NCBI RefSeq assembly: GCF_004362515.1 | Contig: NZ_SNXU01000001.1 | Location: 4,712,001 to 4,776,000 of the forward strand | DNA: 64,000 bases | Direction: 5' to 3' | DNA from: Actinokineospora alba | GTDB lineage: Bacteria; Actinomycetota; Actinomycetes; Mycobacteriales; Pseudonocardiaceae | Shown here: positions 19,505 through 28,065 of the stretch, in pieces | Position numbering within the stretch: position 1 is the first letter of the stretch | Layout: each line of letters opens with the position of its first letter | Notes under the pieces: generated by a model | The model's database searches: none | The model's input: the letters and a program-made list of their open reading frames with translations, nothing else | What the model was told of the DNA's origin: nothing | Position numbers and translations under genes: made by a program

Positions 19505-21268
19505 TCAGTCTCGCCTGGCAGCGAGCTGCCCCAAAGCCGCCTGGAGGCCGCGAGCGCTGGAAAGCGTCGACACTGTCCCACCAGTGAGTCTGGCTATGTC
19601 GCGCAGCGCGGTGCGGTTCTGGTCGGGGCCGAAAGTGATCACGCTGATCACCACCGGCTTCTTCGTGCTGCGCGCCGCTTTGATCGCGGTGGTGAGTTCG
19701 GCCAGGGTCATGTCGCCGTCGCTGCCGCCATCGGTGATCACGACGATCTCATTGCGCTTGCCCGCCACATATCCGTTGATCGCCGCCCGGTAAGCCGCCG
19801 CGATGCTCTCGTGCAGGTGGGTCGCCCCAGTCGGAGCCAGCTTGTCGACAGCCTGGTGCAGAGGGGCCCGGGTGTCGCCGATCGGGCCGGTCGCCACGAG
19901 TTGCTGGTACGGCTTCGCGCGGTCAAGTCCTTGGGAGAACTGCCAAAGCCCCAACGAACCCGACACCGTGTAGTTCGCGTACCCGTGCAACGCCTCCTGC
20001 ACCCACTGCATCCGCGTGCGCCCGTCTCCGTTGTCGCCGCCCATCGACTTCGACACGTCGACCAGCATGGTCACGATGCGACCGCCCTCAGCGGCCGCCG
20101 CCCACGTGGCGGCGAGTTGCTGGGTGGTCCGGGGGTTCGCCGGGGCGGTGGCGGGCGGCAGGTCCGGCCAGCCGATGCCCAGCGTGCGCGGTGGGCGCTC
20201 GTTCGACGCCGTGCGCAGGCCCGCGCGGCCCAGTGAGCGCTGTTGGTCCGGCTCGAGGAGGAACTGGCGGAACCGGTCGGCGGCGTTGGCCAAGGCGGCG
20301 TCGATGCCCGCGAGCCGGACGAACGGGAAGTCGGCGGTCGGGATAGGGCCGTCGGGCATGACCTCGAACAAGGGGTGCTTCGCCGCGGGCCTGCCGTCGA
20401 TGGCGAGGTTGCGCCGGTGCAGGTCGACCTCCAGCACCGGCACCGCGCTGAACGGCGCGGTCGTCATCGTCTCCGCCTCGCCGAGGCTGATCAGGGCCTC
20501 GCGGGTGGTTTCCGGGACGCCGGTCGGCTGGCCCGCCGTGAGCTTGCTGATCGCGTCGGCGACCTCCGGGCGGTCGAGGACCTCGTGCGTCAGCGGGCTT
20601 TGCTTGCCGATACCGGACAGCACCGCCTGCACCGCCAGCCCCGTGGCGGGATTCGCCGCGGGCTGCGGCAGCGCGACGATCAGCCTGCCCCAGCCGGACT
20701 GGCCGAACCGCGACCAGCCACTCGGGTCGGGGATGAGGGTGGCGACGTCGGACCAGGTGAACGTCACCGTGTCGGTGAGCGCTTTGGCCGCCGGTTCCGG
20801 TGTCGCCAGCACGATCGGGCTGCTCGCCACCGTGTCGGGCGCCGAGCCGAGCAGGGCGTCGTCCACGGCGCTGAGCCGGTCGGTCCAGAACGACGACTCC
20901 GGCAGCCAGGCGTGCGGCCGGTCGCCGAGTTCGCGGACGTTCCACTCGCCGGTGAGGCCCGCGAGCATCGCACCGGACTCCGTCGCCGCGACCGTGACCT
21001 TGACGCAGGAGTCGTCGACCACCGCGCCGGAGGCGTTCCACCGGCCCGCGATCTCACGCAGCGGCTCCTCGACGGTGGGCGCCACGGTGACTTTGAGCGT
21101 CACCGGGCCGCGCGAGCACTCGCGGCCTCGCTCGGCGGCGCGCTCGTCGGCGACATAGCGCAGCCAGTTCGCGCCCAGCCACAAGGCGATCATGAGCACG
21201 ACGAGGCCCAGGACGAGAACCGACCGCCGCAGCGCACCGCGACGGCCGCCCGCACGTTGTCGAGGCAT
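19505..21268 (-). CDS. Membrane-anchored solute-binding/VWA-domain protein
   Basis: A 587-residue protein with a basic N-terminus and one transmembrane anchor (SVLVLGLVVLMIALWLGANW, about 16-35), then an extracellular solute-binding-protein-like region (to about 390) and a C-terminal von Willebrand A domain. The MIDAS sequence is DVSKSMG at 404-410, with supporting GATHLHES and VITDGGSDGD. It resembles the large VWA protein encoded in the same region of M. tuberculosis (Rv1836c, from memory). The ATG at 21268 has AAGGG upstream and removes an unlikely 30-residue extension. The ligand is unknown. Confidence 0.85.
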   Translation of the reverse strand: MPRQRAGGRRGALRRSVLVLGLVVLMIALWLGANWLRYVADERAAERGRECSRGPVTLKVTVAPTVEEPLREIAGRWNASGAVVDDSCVKVTVAATESGAMLAGLTGEWNVRELGDRPHAWLPESSFWTDRLSAVDDALLGSAPDTVASSPIVLATPEPAAKALTDTVTFTWSDVATLIPDPSGWSRFGQSGWGRLIVALPQPAANPATGLAVQAVLSGIGKQSPLTHEVLDRPEVADAISKLTAGQPTGVPETTREALISLGEAETMTTAPFSAVPVLEVDLHRRNLAIDGRPAAKHPLFEVMPDGPIPTADFPFVRLAGIDAALANAADRFRQFLLEPDQQRSLGRAGLRTASNERPPRTLGIGWPDLPPATAPANPRTTQQLAATWAAAAEGGRIVTMLVDVSKSMGGDNGDGRTRMQWVQEALHGYANYTVSGSLGLWQFSQGLDRAKPYQQLVATGPIGDTRAPLHQAVDKLAPTGATHLHESIAAAYRAAINGYVAGKRNEIVVITDGGSDGDMTLAELTTAIKAARSTKKPVVISVITFGPDQNRTALRDIARLTGGTVSTLSSARGLQAALGQLAARRD

Positions 21269-21362
21269 TGCCAACCCTTTCGTGCGCTCGCGGACAGAGA
21301 TGCTGTCCGTAGTGGGCGCCCGGCAGAGGCACTCTATTAGGTGAAGTGCGTGCGTCAAGGGT

Positions 21363-22241
21363 CTAACTGTGAGTAGAACTCTCCAGTAGGAGGTCGCACA
21401 GCGCGATCAGCTTGAACCGCAAGGGCTCGGCGCGCCGGACGAACTCCGCCTGCCTGCGCGCGTACTCGGCGCGGCCACGCTCGGTTTCGATCCGCACCGG
21501 CTCGTAGCCCAGCGGGGACAGGTCGTACGGGCTCGCCCGCATGTCCAGCTCACGCACGTCCGAAGCCAGGTCGAAACAGTCGGCCAGCAGGTCCGACGGG
21601 GTGTACGGATCGAGCTTGTACGCCCACTTGAACAAATCCATCGTCGCGTGTAGACAGCCCGGCTGCTCCATCGCGATCTGCCGGTCCCGGCTCGGCTCCA
21701 GGGTGTTGAGCGGCCGCGCGGGCTCGGTGAAGAACCGGAACGCGTCGAAGTGGCTGCACTTGATCGTCTGCGTCTCGACGACCTCGTCGGTGCCCGCCGC
21801 CCCGAGCCGCAGCGGCCAGTCGACGTGCCGGATCTCCGACTCCGGCTGCCGGTAGACCATCGCCCACTCGTGCAGCCCGAAGCAGCCCAGCCGAGGCGGC
21901 CGCGACACCGTGGCCGCGAGCAGGTCCCGGATGAACCGGGCACTGCGCCGCCGGGACTCCGGCAGCGCGGCGAGGTTGACCGTCACGCCCGAGTCGGTGG
22001 CGGTGTAGGCGGGCCAGCGCAGGTACGCCCGCGCCGACTCGCCCGCCAGCACCACACCAGCACCCGGGTGCCACCGCTCCAGGTGCGCGGGCCGGTGCGA
22101 GTAGTAGGTGAACAGGAAGTCCAGCACCGGGTGCTTCTCGCCGCGCGCCCGCCGCGCCTGGTGCGGCTCGGTCCACGCGCGCATCCGCTCGACATGCGCG
22201 TCGCGTCGCGCGTGCCATTCCGTCTCGTCGAGCACGATCAT
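21363..22241 (-). CDS. Conserved actinobacterial protein, annotated in homologues as 3-methyladenine DNA glycosylase
   Basis: A 292-residue soluble protein with features such as HPVLDFLFTYYSHRPAHLER, RPPRLGCFGLHEWAMVYR and HFDAFRFFTEPARPLN. In databases this family is commonly labelled 3-methyladenine DNA glycosylase, but I see no helix-hairpin-helix or other glycosylase signature, so the label is doubtful. The ATG at 22241 follows the stop of the upstream CBS gene (22243-22245) with one base overlap space, so the genes are translationally coupled. A GTG at 22250 is an alternative start. Confidence 0.75.
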   Translation of the reverse strand: MIVLDETEWHARRDAHVERMRAWTEPHQARRARGEKHPVLDFLFTYYSHRPAHLERWHPGAGVVLAGESARAYLRWPAYTATDSGVTVNLAALPESRRRSARFIRDLLAATVSRPPRLGCFGLHEWAMVYRQPESEIRHVDWPLRLGAAGTDEVVETQTIKCSHFDAFRFFTEPARPLNTLEPSRDRQIAMEQPGCLHATMDLFKWAYKLDPYTPSDLLADCFDLASDVRELDMRASPYDLSPLGYEPVRIETERGRAEYARRQAEFVRRAEPLRFKLIALCDLLLESSTHS

Positions 22242-22242
22242 C

Positions 22243-23292
22243 TCAGCCACCGTTGGCGATGTGCGTCCCGTCGCGCACGGTGCCCACGTACTCCTCGACA
22301 AGGTCCTCCAGCGCGACCACGCCGAGCACCGTGCGGTCCGCGGCCACCGCCGTGGCCAGGTGGCTGTGCGCCCGCCGCAGCGCGCTGAGCGCCTCGTCGA
22401 CCCGCGAGTCCGCGGGCACCTGCGGCAGCCCGCGCACCCGCGACGCGGGCAGCCGGGTGGCCGGGTCGGCGTCGACCTGGTCGAGCACATCCTTGACGTG
22501 CACGTAACCGGAGATGGAGCCATCGGACATGCGCACGGGGAACCGCGAGTAGCCGGTCTCGGCGACCGCGCGCTCGATGTCGCCGAGGGTCGGCGGCGAC
22601 GGCACGGTCTTGAGCTGGTCCAACGGCACCATCACGTCGGCGACGGTCCGCTCGGCTGAGGACAGCGTCTGGGTGAGCCGCCGGTGTTCGGAGTCGTCGA
22701 GCAGACCCTCGCGCCGCGACTCCGAGATCAGGTTCGCCAGCTCGTCGCGGGTGTAGGCGGTCTCCATCTCGTCGCGCGGCTCCACCTTGAACAGCTTGAG
22801 CACGAAGGTCGACGCCCGCGTGAACAGCGCCAGCACCGGCCGCACCAGCTTGCAGAACGCGTAGTGCACCGGGACCAACGCCATCGCCACACCCTCCGGG
22901 CCCGCGATGGCCAGGTTCTTCGGCACCATCTCGCCGATCACCGTGTGCAGCGTGACCACGATGCCCAGGGCGATCGCGAACGCGACGCCGTGCAGCACCG
23001 CGGGCGGGATGTCGAGGGAATGGAACGGGCTCTCCAACAGGCCGGCGATCACCGGCTCGGACAGGGCGCCCAGCCCCAGCGAGCACACCGTGATCCCCAA
23101 TTGCGCGCCCGCGATGAGCAGCGGCAGCTGCTGGCCCGCCTCGATCGCCACGGCCGCGCGGTGCTTGCCCTCGTGGGCCAGCGCCTCGAGCCGGTCGCGC
23201 CGGGCGGTGATGATCGCGAACTCGGCGCCGACGAAGAAACCGTTGCCCAGCAACAGAAGGATGGTCGCGAACAACGCGAGGACGTCGGTCAT
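22243..23292 (-). CDS. CNNM/CBS-domain membrane protein (HlyC/CorC family), second copy
   Basis: A 349-residue membrane protein with an N-terminal CNNM (DUF21) transmembrane domain of about three to four helices (ALFATILLLLGNGFFVGAEF, ITVCSLGLGALSEPV, GEMVPKNLAI) and a pair of CBS domains (VMVPLDQLKTVPSPPT; VVALEDLVEEYVG). It lacks the C-terminal CorC_HlyC domain that its partner has. Members are linked to Mg2+ or metal homeostasis. It overlaps the preceding CNNM gene by four bases (ATGA). Confidence 0.87.
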   Translation of the reverse strand: MTDVLALFATILLLLGNGFFVGAEFAIITARRDRLEALAHEGKHRAAVAIEAGQQLPLLIAGAQLGITVCSLGLGALSEPVIAGLLESPFHSLDIPPAVLHGVAFAIALGIVVTLHTVIGEMVPKNLAIAGPEGVAMALVPVHYAFCKLVRPVLALFTRASTFVLKLFKVEPRDEMETAYTRDELANLISESRREGLLDDSEHRRLTQTLSSAERTVADVMVPLDQLKTVPSPPTLGDIERAVAETGYSRFPVRMSDGSISGYVHVKDVLDQVDADPATRLPASRVRGLPQVPADSRVDEALSALRRAHSHLATAVAADRTVLGVVALEDLVEEYVGTVRDGTHIANGG

Positions 23293-24611
23293 GCGGTCAC
23301 CTCGCGCACCTTGGCGACCCGCAGCTCGGCGATGCGGTGGCGGTCCATCCGCATCACCGTGATGAGCCAGTCGTCATAGCGCAGCTCGTCGTTCACCGAC
23401 GGGATCCTTCCAAGGCGGTTGAGGATGAACCCCGCCACCGTTTCGTAGTCGCCCGTGGGCATCCGGAAACCGGTCGCCTCGGCCAGTTCGTCGTCGCGCA
23501 GCAGGCCGGACACCATCCAGCTGTCCTTGCCCAGCGGGCGAACCGGGTTGACCTCGCCGCGGTCGTGCTCGTCGCGCACATCGCCGACGATCTCCTCGAT
23601 CAGGTCTTCCAAGGTGACCAGCCCGGCGGTGCCGCCGTACTCGTCGACCACGACCGCGACCTGCAGACCGGAACCGCGCAGCCGGTCGAGCAGGACGTCG
23701 CCGTCGAGCGTCTCCGGCACCGTGGGCACCGGGCGGGCCAGCGACGCGGCCTTCGTCGTCGCGCGCATCGCGTGCGGGACACCGAAGACCTGCTTGACGT
23801 GCACCACGCCGCGGATCTCGTCGAGGTCGCCGCCGTGCACCGGGAACCGCGAGAACCCGGTCGCGCGCGCGAGCGCAATCAAATCGAGCACCGTCGCGTC
23901 CGCGCGCAGCGCCTGCACCTGCACGCGCGGGGTCATCAGCTCGTCGGCCGTGCGGTCGCCGAAGCGCAGCGATCGGCTCAGCAGCGCCGCGGTGCCGGTG
24001 TCGAGCGTCCCCTTGGCCTCGCTGGAGCGGACCAGGCCGCCCAGCTCATCGGGGGAGCGGGCCGACCGCAGCTCCTCCTGGGGCTCGACGCCGAGCCTGC
24101 GCACCACCCAGTTCGCCGAGCCGTTGAGGGCGTTGATCAGCCACCGCAGTCCCGAGGAGAACACGGCCTGCGGACCGGCGACGGCGCGCGCGGTCGGCAG
24201 CGGGCGGGCGATGGCGAGGTTCTTCGGGACCAGCTCGCCGAACACCATCGACAGCGACGTCGCCACGATCAGGGCAATGGTGATCGCCACCACGTCGGCC
24301 GCGCCCTTGGGCAGGCCGATCAGCGCGAGCAGCGGCTCGATGAGCTGCGCGAGCGCGGGCTCGGCGATGTAACCGGTGATCAGCGTGGTGATCGTGATGC
24401 CCAACTGCGCGCCGGAAAGCTGGAACGACAGGGTCCGGTGGGCCTTCTGAATGGCCAGCGCGCGCCGGTCGCCGACTTCCTCGGCGTGGTGGTCGACCTG
24501 GCTGCGTTCCAGGGTCGTGAGGGAGAACTCGGCGGCGACGAAGAGCGCCGTCCCGAGAGTGAGCGCGAAAACGGCCAGCAGGCCGAGGACGCTGATCAGG
24601 GGACCGGTCAC
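23289..24611 (-). CDS. CNNM/CBS/CorC-HlyC membrane protein
   Basis: A 440-residue protein: a CNNM membrane domain (LFVAAEFSLTTLERSQ, GAQLGITITTLITGY, VFGELVPKNLAIARP), two CBS domains (MTPRVQVQALRADATV; VDEYGGTAGLVTLEDLIEEI) and a C-terminal CorC_HlyC domain (about 355-440). It is the first gene of a run with the shorter CNNM protein and the conserved protein ending at 21363. The pair corresponds to Rv1842c-Rv1841c of M. tuberculosis in my memory. A magnesium or divalent-cation export or sensing role is likely. Confidence 0.88.
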   Translation of the reverse strand: MTGPLISVLGLLAVFALTLGTALFVAAEFSLTTLERSQVDHHAEEVGDRRALAIQKAHRTLSFQLSGAQLGITITTLITGYIAEPALAQLIEPLLALIGLPKGAADVVAITIALIVATSLSMVFGELVPKNLAIARPLPTARAVAGPQAVFSSGLRWLINALNGSANWVVRRLGVEPQEELRSARSPDELGGLVRSSEAKGTLDTGTAALLSRSLRFGDRTADELMTPRVQVQALRADATVLDLIALARATGFSRFPVHGGDLDEIRGVVHVKQVFGVPHAMRATTKAASLARPVPTVPETLDGDVLLDRLRGSGLQVAVVVDEYGGTAGLVTLEDLIEEIVGDVRDEHDRGEVNPVRPLGKDSWMVSGLLRDDELAEATGFRMPTGDYETVAGFILNRLGRIPSVNDELRYDDWLITVMRMDRHRIAELRVAKVREVTA

Positions 24612-24781
24612 CGGGCATCACACCCGGATACCGGGCCGGTATGGTCGCCGGGACTCTCTCCCGGCCCGCTACTGCGGCCCGGTGATTGTGCTTTACGCAC
24701 GGGAAACGGTCACTCCTTGAGACATAGAAGCTGCTGGTAGCCCATTCTAGGGAATCCAGACGGGTTTGCGCTCGACAGGCG

Positions 24782-25372
24782 TCAGGTGGTCCGGCGGTGT
24801 CGGCGGACGGTCTCCTCGACGAGGTCGAGGACCGGGTCGAGGTCGTCGGCGGGCAGGCCCATCGCCAGGTGCGAGACTAGACCCTCGAGGACGAGTTCGA
24901 GGAACGCGGTCAGCACGCCGATGTCGATGTCGTCGCGCAGATTGCCCGCCTCACGCTTGCGCAGCAGGCGCTCGCGGGTGGCGATGGTCAGCGGCTCGGA
25001 GCGCTCGGCCCAGCGGGCGCGGAACTCCGGATCGGTCCGCAGCCTGCGCGAGACCTCCAGTCGGGTGGCCAGCCAGTCGGCCGGGCTGTCGCCGCTGCCC
25101 GCGGGGGTCGACAGCAGGTCACGCATCACCTGGACGAGACCCTGCTCGGCGACCACCTCGGTCATCCGCAGCACGTCGTCCTCGGCCAGCGCGAGGAAAA
25201 GCGACTCCTTGTCGCGGAAGTGGTGGAAGATCGCGCCGCGCGACAAACCGGTAGCCTCTTCTAGGCGGCGCACGGTCGCGCCCTCGTATCCGTGGCGCGC
25301 GAAGCAGGACCGCGCCCCGTCGAGGATCTGACGGCGGCGCGCGTCGAGGTGGTCTTGGCTCACGCGGGGCAC
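24782..25372 (-). CDS. acnR: TetR-family regulator, AcnR-like
   Basis: A 196-residue TetR protein. The DNA-binding domain (RRRQILDGARSCFARHGYEG, ATVRRLEEATGLSRGAIFHH, FRDKESLFLAL) and the C-terminal ligand domain (RLEVSRRLRTDPEFRARW; VLDLVEETVRRH) resemble the corynebacterial aconitase repressor AcnR over the whole length. In corynebacteria and mycobacteria this gene directly follows acn; here acnA lies 6 kb away, with the egt genes between them, while an AcnR-type operator is kept before acnA. It is divergent from egtA. Confidence 0.8.
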   Translation of the reverse strand: MPRVSQDHLDARRRQILDGARSCFARHGYEGATVRRLEEATGLSRGAIFHHFRDKESLFLALAEDDVLRMTEVVAEQGLVQVMRDLLSTPAGSGDSPADWLATRLEVSRRLRTDPEFRARWAERSEPLTIATRERLLRKREAGNLRDDIDIGVLTAFLELVLEGLVSHLAMGLPADDLDPVLDLVEETVRRHRRTT

Positions 25373-25411
25373 GCGACGATCGTGTCAGCCGAGCCCCCAG
25401 GAAGCAATCCG

Positions 25412-25421
25412 TACGTACGTA
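25412..25421. promoter_or_regulatory. Perfect palindrome TACGTACGTA in the acnR-egtA divergent region
   Basis: A perfect 10-bp palindrome lies 40 bases upstream of the acnR start and 85 bases before egtA. It could be an operator for a TetR-type regulator, but it does not match the CAGNAC half-site seen before acnA, so it is only a candidate. Confidence 0.3.
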
Positions 25422-25505
25422 TTGGGTATCACGTCCACCGCATTCTCGGATCATGCGGCTGTCGGTGCCCGCGTGTAGCGTCGATTTCACGGCACGGACG
25501 AAGGG

Positions 25506-26750
25506 GTGAGTCCTCTGACCGCTGTATGCGATCCGGAGACCACCGGGCCCGATGGACGACGCTTACGGGCCCGCGTGGAAGCCGAGGCGTACGTCGCCTC
25601 GGTGTGTTTCAAACATGGCCCACCGAACCTGGTGGGAGTCGAGCTGGAGTGGACGGTCCATCACCGTGACGATCCCCGGCGGCGTCTCGACTCCGACCAT
25701 CTCGCCGCCGCTCTCGGCCCACATACCCCGACGACGTTAAGACCCGACAGTCCCCACCTCGCACTTCCGGCGGGTTCGCCGCTCTCCTTGGAGCCTGGCG
25801 GCCAAGTCGAGATCTCCTCCCTTCCGGCCTCCGATTTCGGGCAGTTGCTCGACGCGGTCATCGCCGACCACCACTATCTCGCCGACCGGCTCGATCAAGC
25901 GGGCCTGGTCCTGGGTGCCTGGGGCGCCGATCCCTTCCGGACTCCACGTCGAGTCCTCGACACTCCCCGCTACGCGGCCATGGAGCGCGCGTTCGCGCCC
26001 ATCGGGCCCGACGGGATCGCCATGATGTGCGCGACCGCGGGCCTGCAGGTCTGCGTCGACGTGGGCGAGGCCGCCGACACCCCGGCCCGCTGGGCGGCGA
26101 TCACGTCGCTGGGGCCGGTGATGCTCGCGCTGTTCGCGAACTCGCCGCACCTCGCGGGCGAGCTCACCGGCTGGGCCTCGACCAGGGCCCGCAGCGTGTT
26201 CGGCACCGACCCGTCGCGCAGCCGCCCGCTCCCGCTGACCGACGACCCGGTGGGCACGTGGGTCCAGCATGTCCTCGACACCCCGCTGCTCTGCGTGCGA
26301 AGACCAGGCCAGAGCTGGGACGCACCCCCGGGAGTCACCTTCGCCGACTGGATCGCCGGGGCCCTGCCCGAACCGCCCACCACCGCCGATCTCGACTACC
26401 ACATCTCGACGCTGTTCCCGCCGGTCCGCCCGCAGGGCTACTTCGAGGTGCGCTACCTCGACGCCCAGGACGGCGCGGGCTGGATCACCCCGGCGGCCCT
26501 GGTGGCCGCGCTGACCGCCGACCCGGCCACGGTCGACGCGGTCGCGGCGGCCTGCGCGCCGGTCGCCGACCGCTGGGTCGTCGCGGCCCGGCACGGACTG
26601 GCCGACCGGCGGCTCGCCGCCGCCGCCCGGGCGGTAATCGACATCGGGCTGCGCGCGGTGGCGGACCTGGGCTTGGTGCCCGAGTACGCCCGGCTGGTCA
26701 CCGGGGAACTGGAACGGCTGACCGACACGACCACTGGGAGGACCTCGTGA
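25506..26750 (+). CDS. egtA: Glutamate-cysteine ligase EgtA (ergothioneine biosynthesis)
   Basis: A 414-residue ATP-dependent glutamate-cysteine ligase of the plant/actinobacterial GCS2 type. It makes gamma-glutamylcysteine, the sulfur donor used by EgtB. Landmarks are VGVELEWTVH (about 41-50), GGQVEISSLPASD (about 95-107) and MCATAGLQVCVDVG (about 175-188), all near the metal and substrate site. It starts at a GTG at 25506 after GGGG and its TGA overlaps the GTG of egtB (26747-26750), giving a coupled egtA-egtB-egtCD operon. Confidence 0.92.
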   Translation: MSPLTAVCDPETTGPDGRRLRARVEAEAYVASVCFKHGPPNLVGVELEWTVHHRDDPRRRLDSDHLAAALGPHTPTTLRPDSPHLALPAGSPLSLEPGGQVEISSLPASDFGQLLDAVIADHHYLADRLDQAGLVLGAWGADPFRTPRRVLDTPRYAAMERAFAPIGPDGIAMMCATAGLQVCVDVGEAADTPARWAAITSLGPVMLALFANSPHLAGELTGWASTRARSVFGTDPSRSRPLPLTDDPVGTWVQHVLDTPLLCVRRPGQSWDAPPGVTFADWIAGALPEPPTTADLDYHISTLFPPVRPQGYFEVRYLDAQDGAGWITPAALVAALTADPATVDAVAAACAPVADRWVVAARHGLADRRLAAAARAVIDIGLRAVADLGLVPEYARLVTGELERLTDTTTGRTS

Positions 26751-28060
26751 CCAGCACGGAGGACCTGCGCGGCAAGGTCGCCGACGCGCTGCGGCGATCA
26801 CGTGAGCGCAGCACCACGCTGACAGAGTCCGTCGACGACGACGAGTTGGTCCGCCAGCACTCGAAGCTGATGTCGCCGCTGGTCTGGGACCTCGCGCACA
26901 TAGGCAACCAGGAGGAGCTCTGGCTGGTGCGCGACGTAGGCGGCCGCGAACCGGTGCGCGAGGACATCGACCACCTCTACGACGCCTTCCAGCACGCCAG
27001 GGCCGACCGGCCCGCGCTGCCGCTGCTCTCGCCCGCCGAGACCCGCGGGTATGTGCGCGAGGTGCGCGAGAAGGTGCTCGACGTGCTCGAGCGCGTTCCT
27101 TTGGAAGGCGCGCGGCTCGTCGACCAGGGCTTCGCCTTCGGGATGATCGTTCAGCACGAGCAGCAGCACGACGAGACCATGCTGGCCACCCACCAACTCC
27201 GCGTCGGCGCGCCGGTCCTGCACGCGCCGGACCCGGCCCCCGCGACCAGGCCCGCGCGCCGGGAGGTGCTGGTGCCGGCGGGCGAGTTCACCATGGGCAC
27301 CTCGACGGAGCCGTGGGCGCTGGACAACGAGCGGCCCGCGTTCCGCCGCCAGGTCGACGCGTTCTTCATCGACACGGTCCCGGTCAGCAACGGCGACTAC
27401 CTGGCGTTCATCGACGCGGGCGGCTACGACGACGAGCGCTGGTGGAGTGCCGAGGGCTGGACGTTCCGCAAGCAGGCCAACCTGGTCGCGCCCCGGTTCT
27501 GGAAGCGCGACGGCGACGGCTGGGTGCGCACGCGGTTCGGTGTGGTGGAACGGATTCCGGTCGACGAGCCGGTGGTGCACGTCAGCTTCCACGAGGCCGC
27601 CGCGTACGCGAAGTGGGCGGGCAGGCGGCTGCCGACCGAGGCGGAGTGGGAGAAGGCCGCCCGGTTCGACCCGGCCACCGGCCGGTCGCGCCGGTACCCG
27701 TGGGGCGACGAGGATCCAGGCCCGGAGCACGCGAACCTGGGTCAGCGGCACCTGCGGCCCGCGCCGGTCGGGTCGTACCCGGCGGGTGAGTCGGCGCTGG
27801 GTGTGCGTCAGCTCATCGGCGACGTCTGGGAGTGGTGCGACTCCGGTTTCGAGGCCTATCCGGGGTTCGCGGCGTTCCCGTATCGGGAGTACTCCGAGGT
27901 GTTCTTCGGCGGCGACTACAAGATGCTGCGCGGCGGGTCGTTCGGCACGGACAAGGCGGCCGTGCGCGGGACGTTCCGCAACTGGGACCACCCGATCCGT
28001 CGGCAGATCTTCGCCGGCTTCAGATGCGCCCGCGACGTGCTCCCGGATGAGGCGCGGTAG
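26747..28060 (+). CDS. egtB: Hercynine oxygenase EgtB
   Basis: A 437-residue non-heme iron enzyme that joins gamma-glutamylcysteine (or cysteine) to hercynine through an O2-dependent C-S bond and sulfoxide formation. The N-terminal DinB-like domain gives the iron ligands His51 (DLAHIGNQ), His137 and His141 (VQHEQQHDETML), matching the facial triad of characterised EgtB. The C-terminal FGE-sulfatase domain has FTMGTSTEPWALDNERP, RRLPTEAEWEKAARF and MLRGGSFGT. The start is a GTG overlapping the egtA stop. The stop precedes the next gene by five bases. Confidence 0.95.
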   Translation: MTSTEDLRGKVADALRRSRERSTTLTESVDDDELVRQHSKLMSPLVWDLAHIGNQEELWLVRDVGGREPVREDIDHLYDAFQHARADRPALPLLSPAETRGYVREVREKVLDVLERVPLEGARLVDQGFAFGMIVQHEQQHDETMLATHQLRVGAPVLHAPDPAPATRPARREVLVPAGEFTMGTSTEPWALDNERPAFRRQVDAFFIDTVPVSNGDYLAFIDAGGYDDERWWSAEGWTFRKQANLVAPRFWKRDGDGWVRTRFGVVERIPVDEPVVHVSFHEAAAYAKWAGRRLPTEAEWEKAARFDPATGRSRRYPWGDEDPGPEHANLGQRHLRPAPVGSYPAGESALGVRQLIGDVWEWCDSGFEAYPGFAAFPYREYSEVFFGGDYKMLRGGSFGTDKAAVRGTFRNWDHPIRRQIFAGFRCARDVLPDEAR

Positions 28061-28065
28061 TCGCG

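Noticed and set aside
21363..22241. DNA glycosylase function for this conserved protein
   Set aside because: The database label exists for homologues, but I see no glycosylase motif; kept only as a name in the entry.
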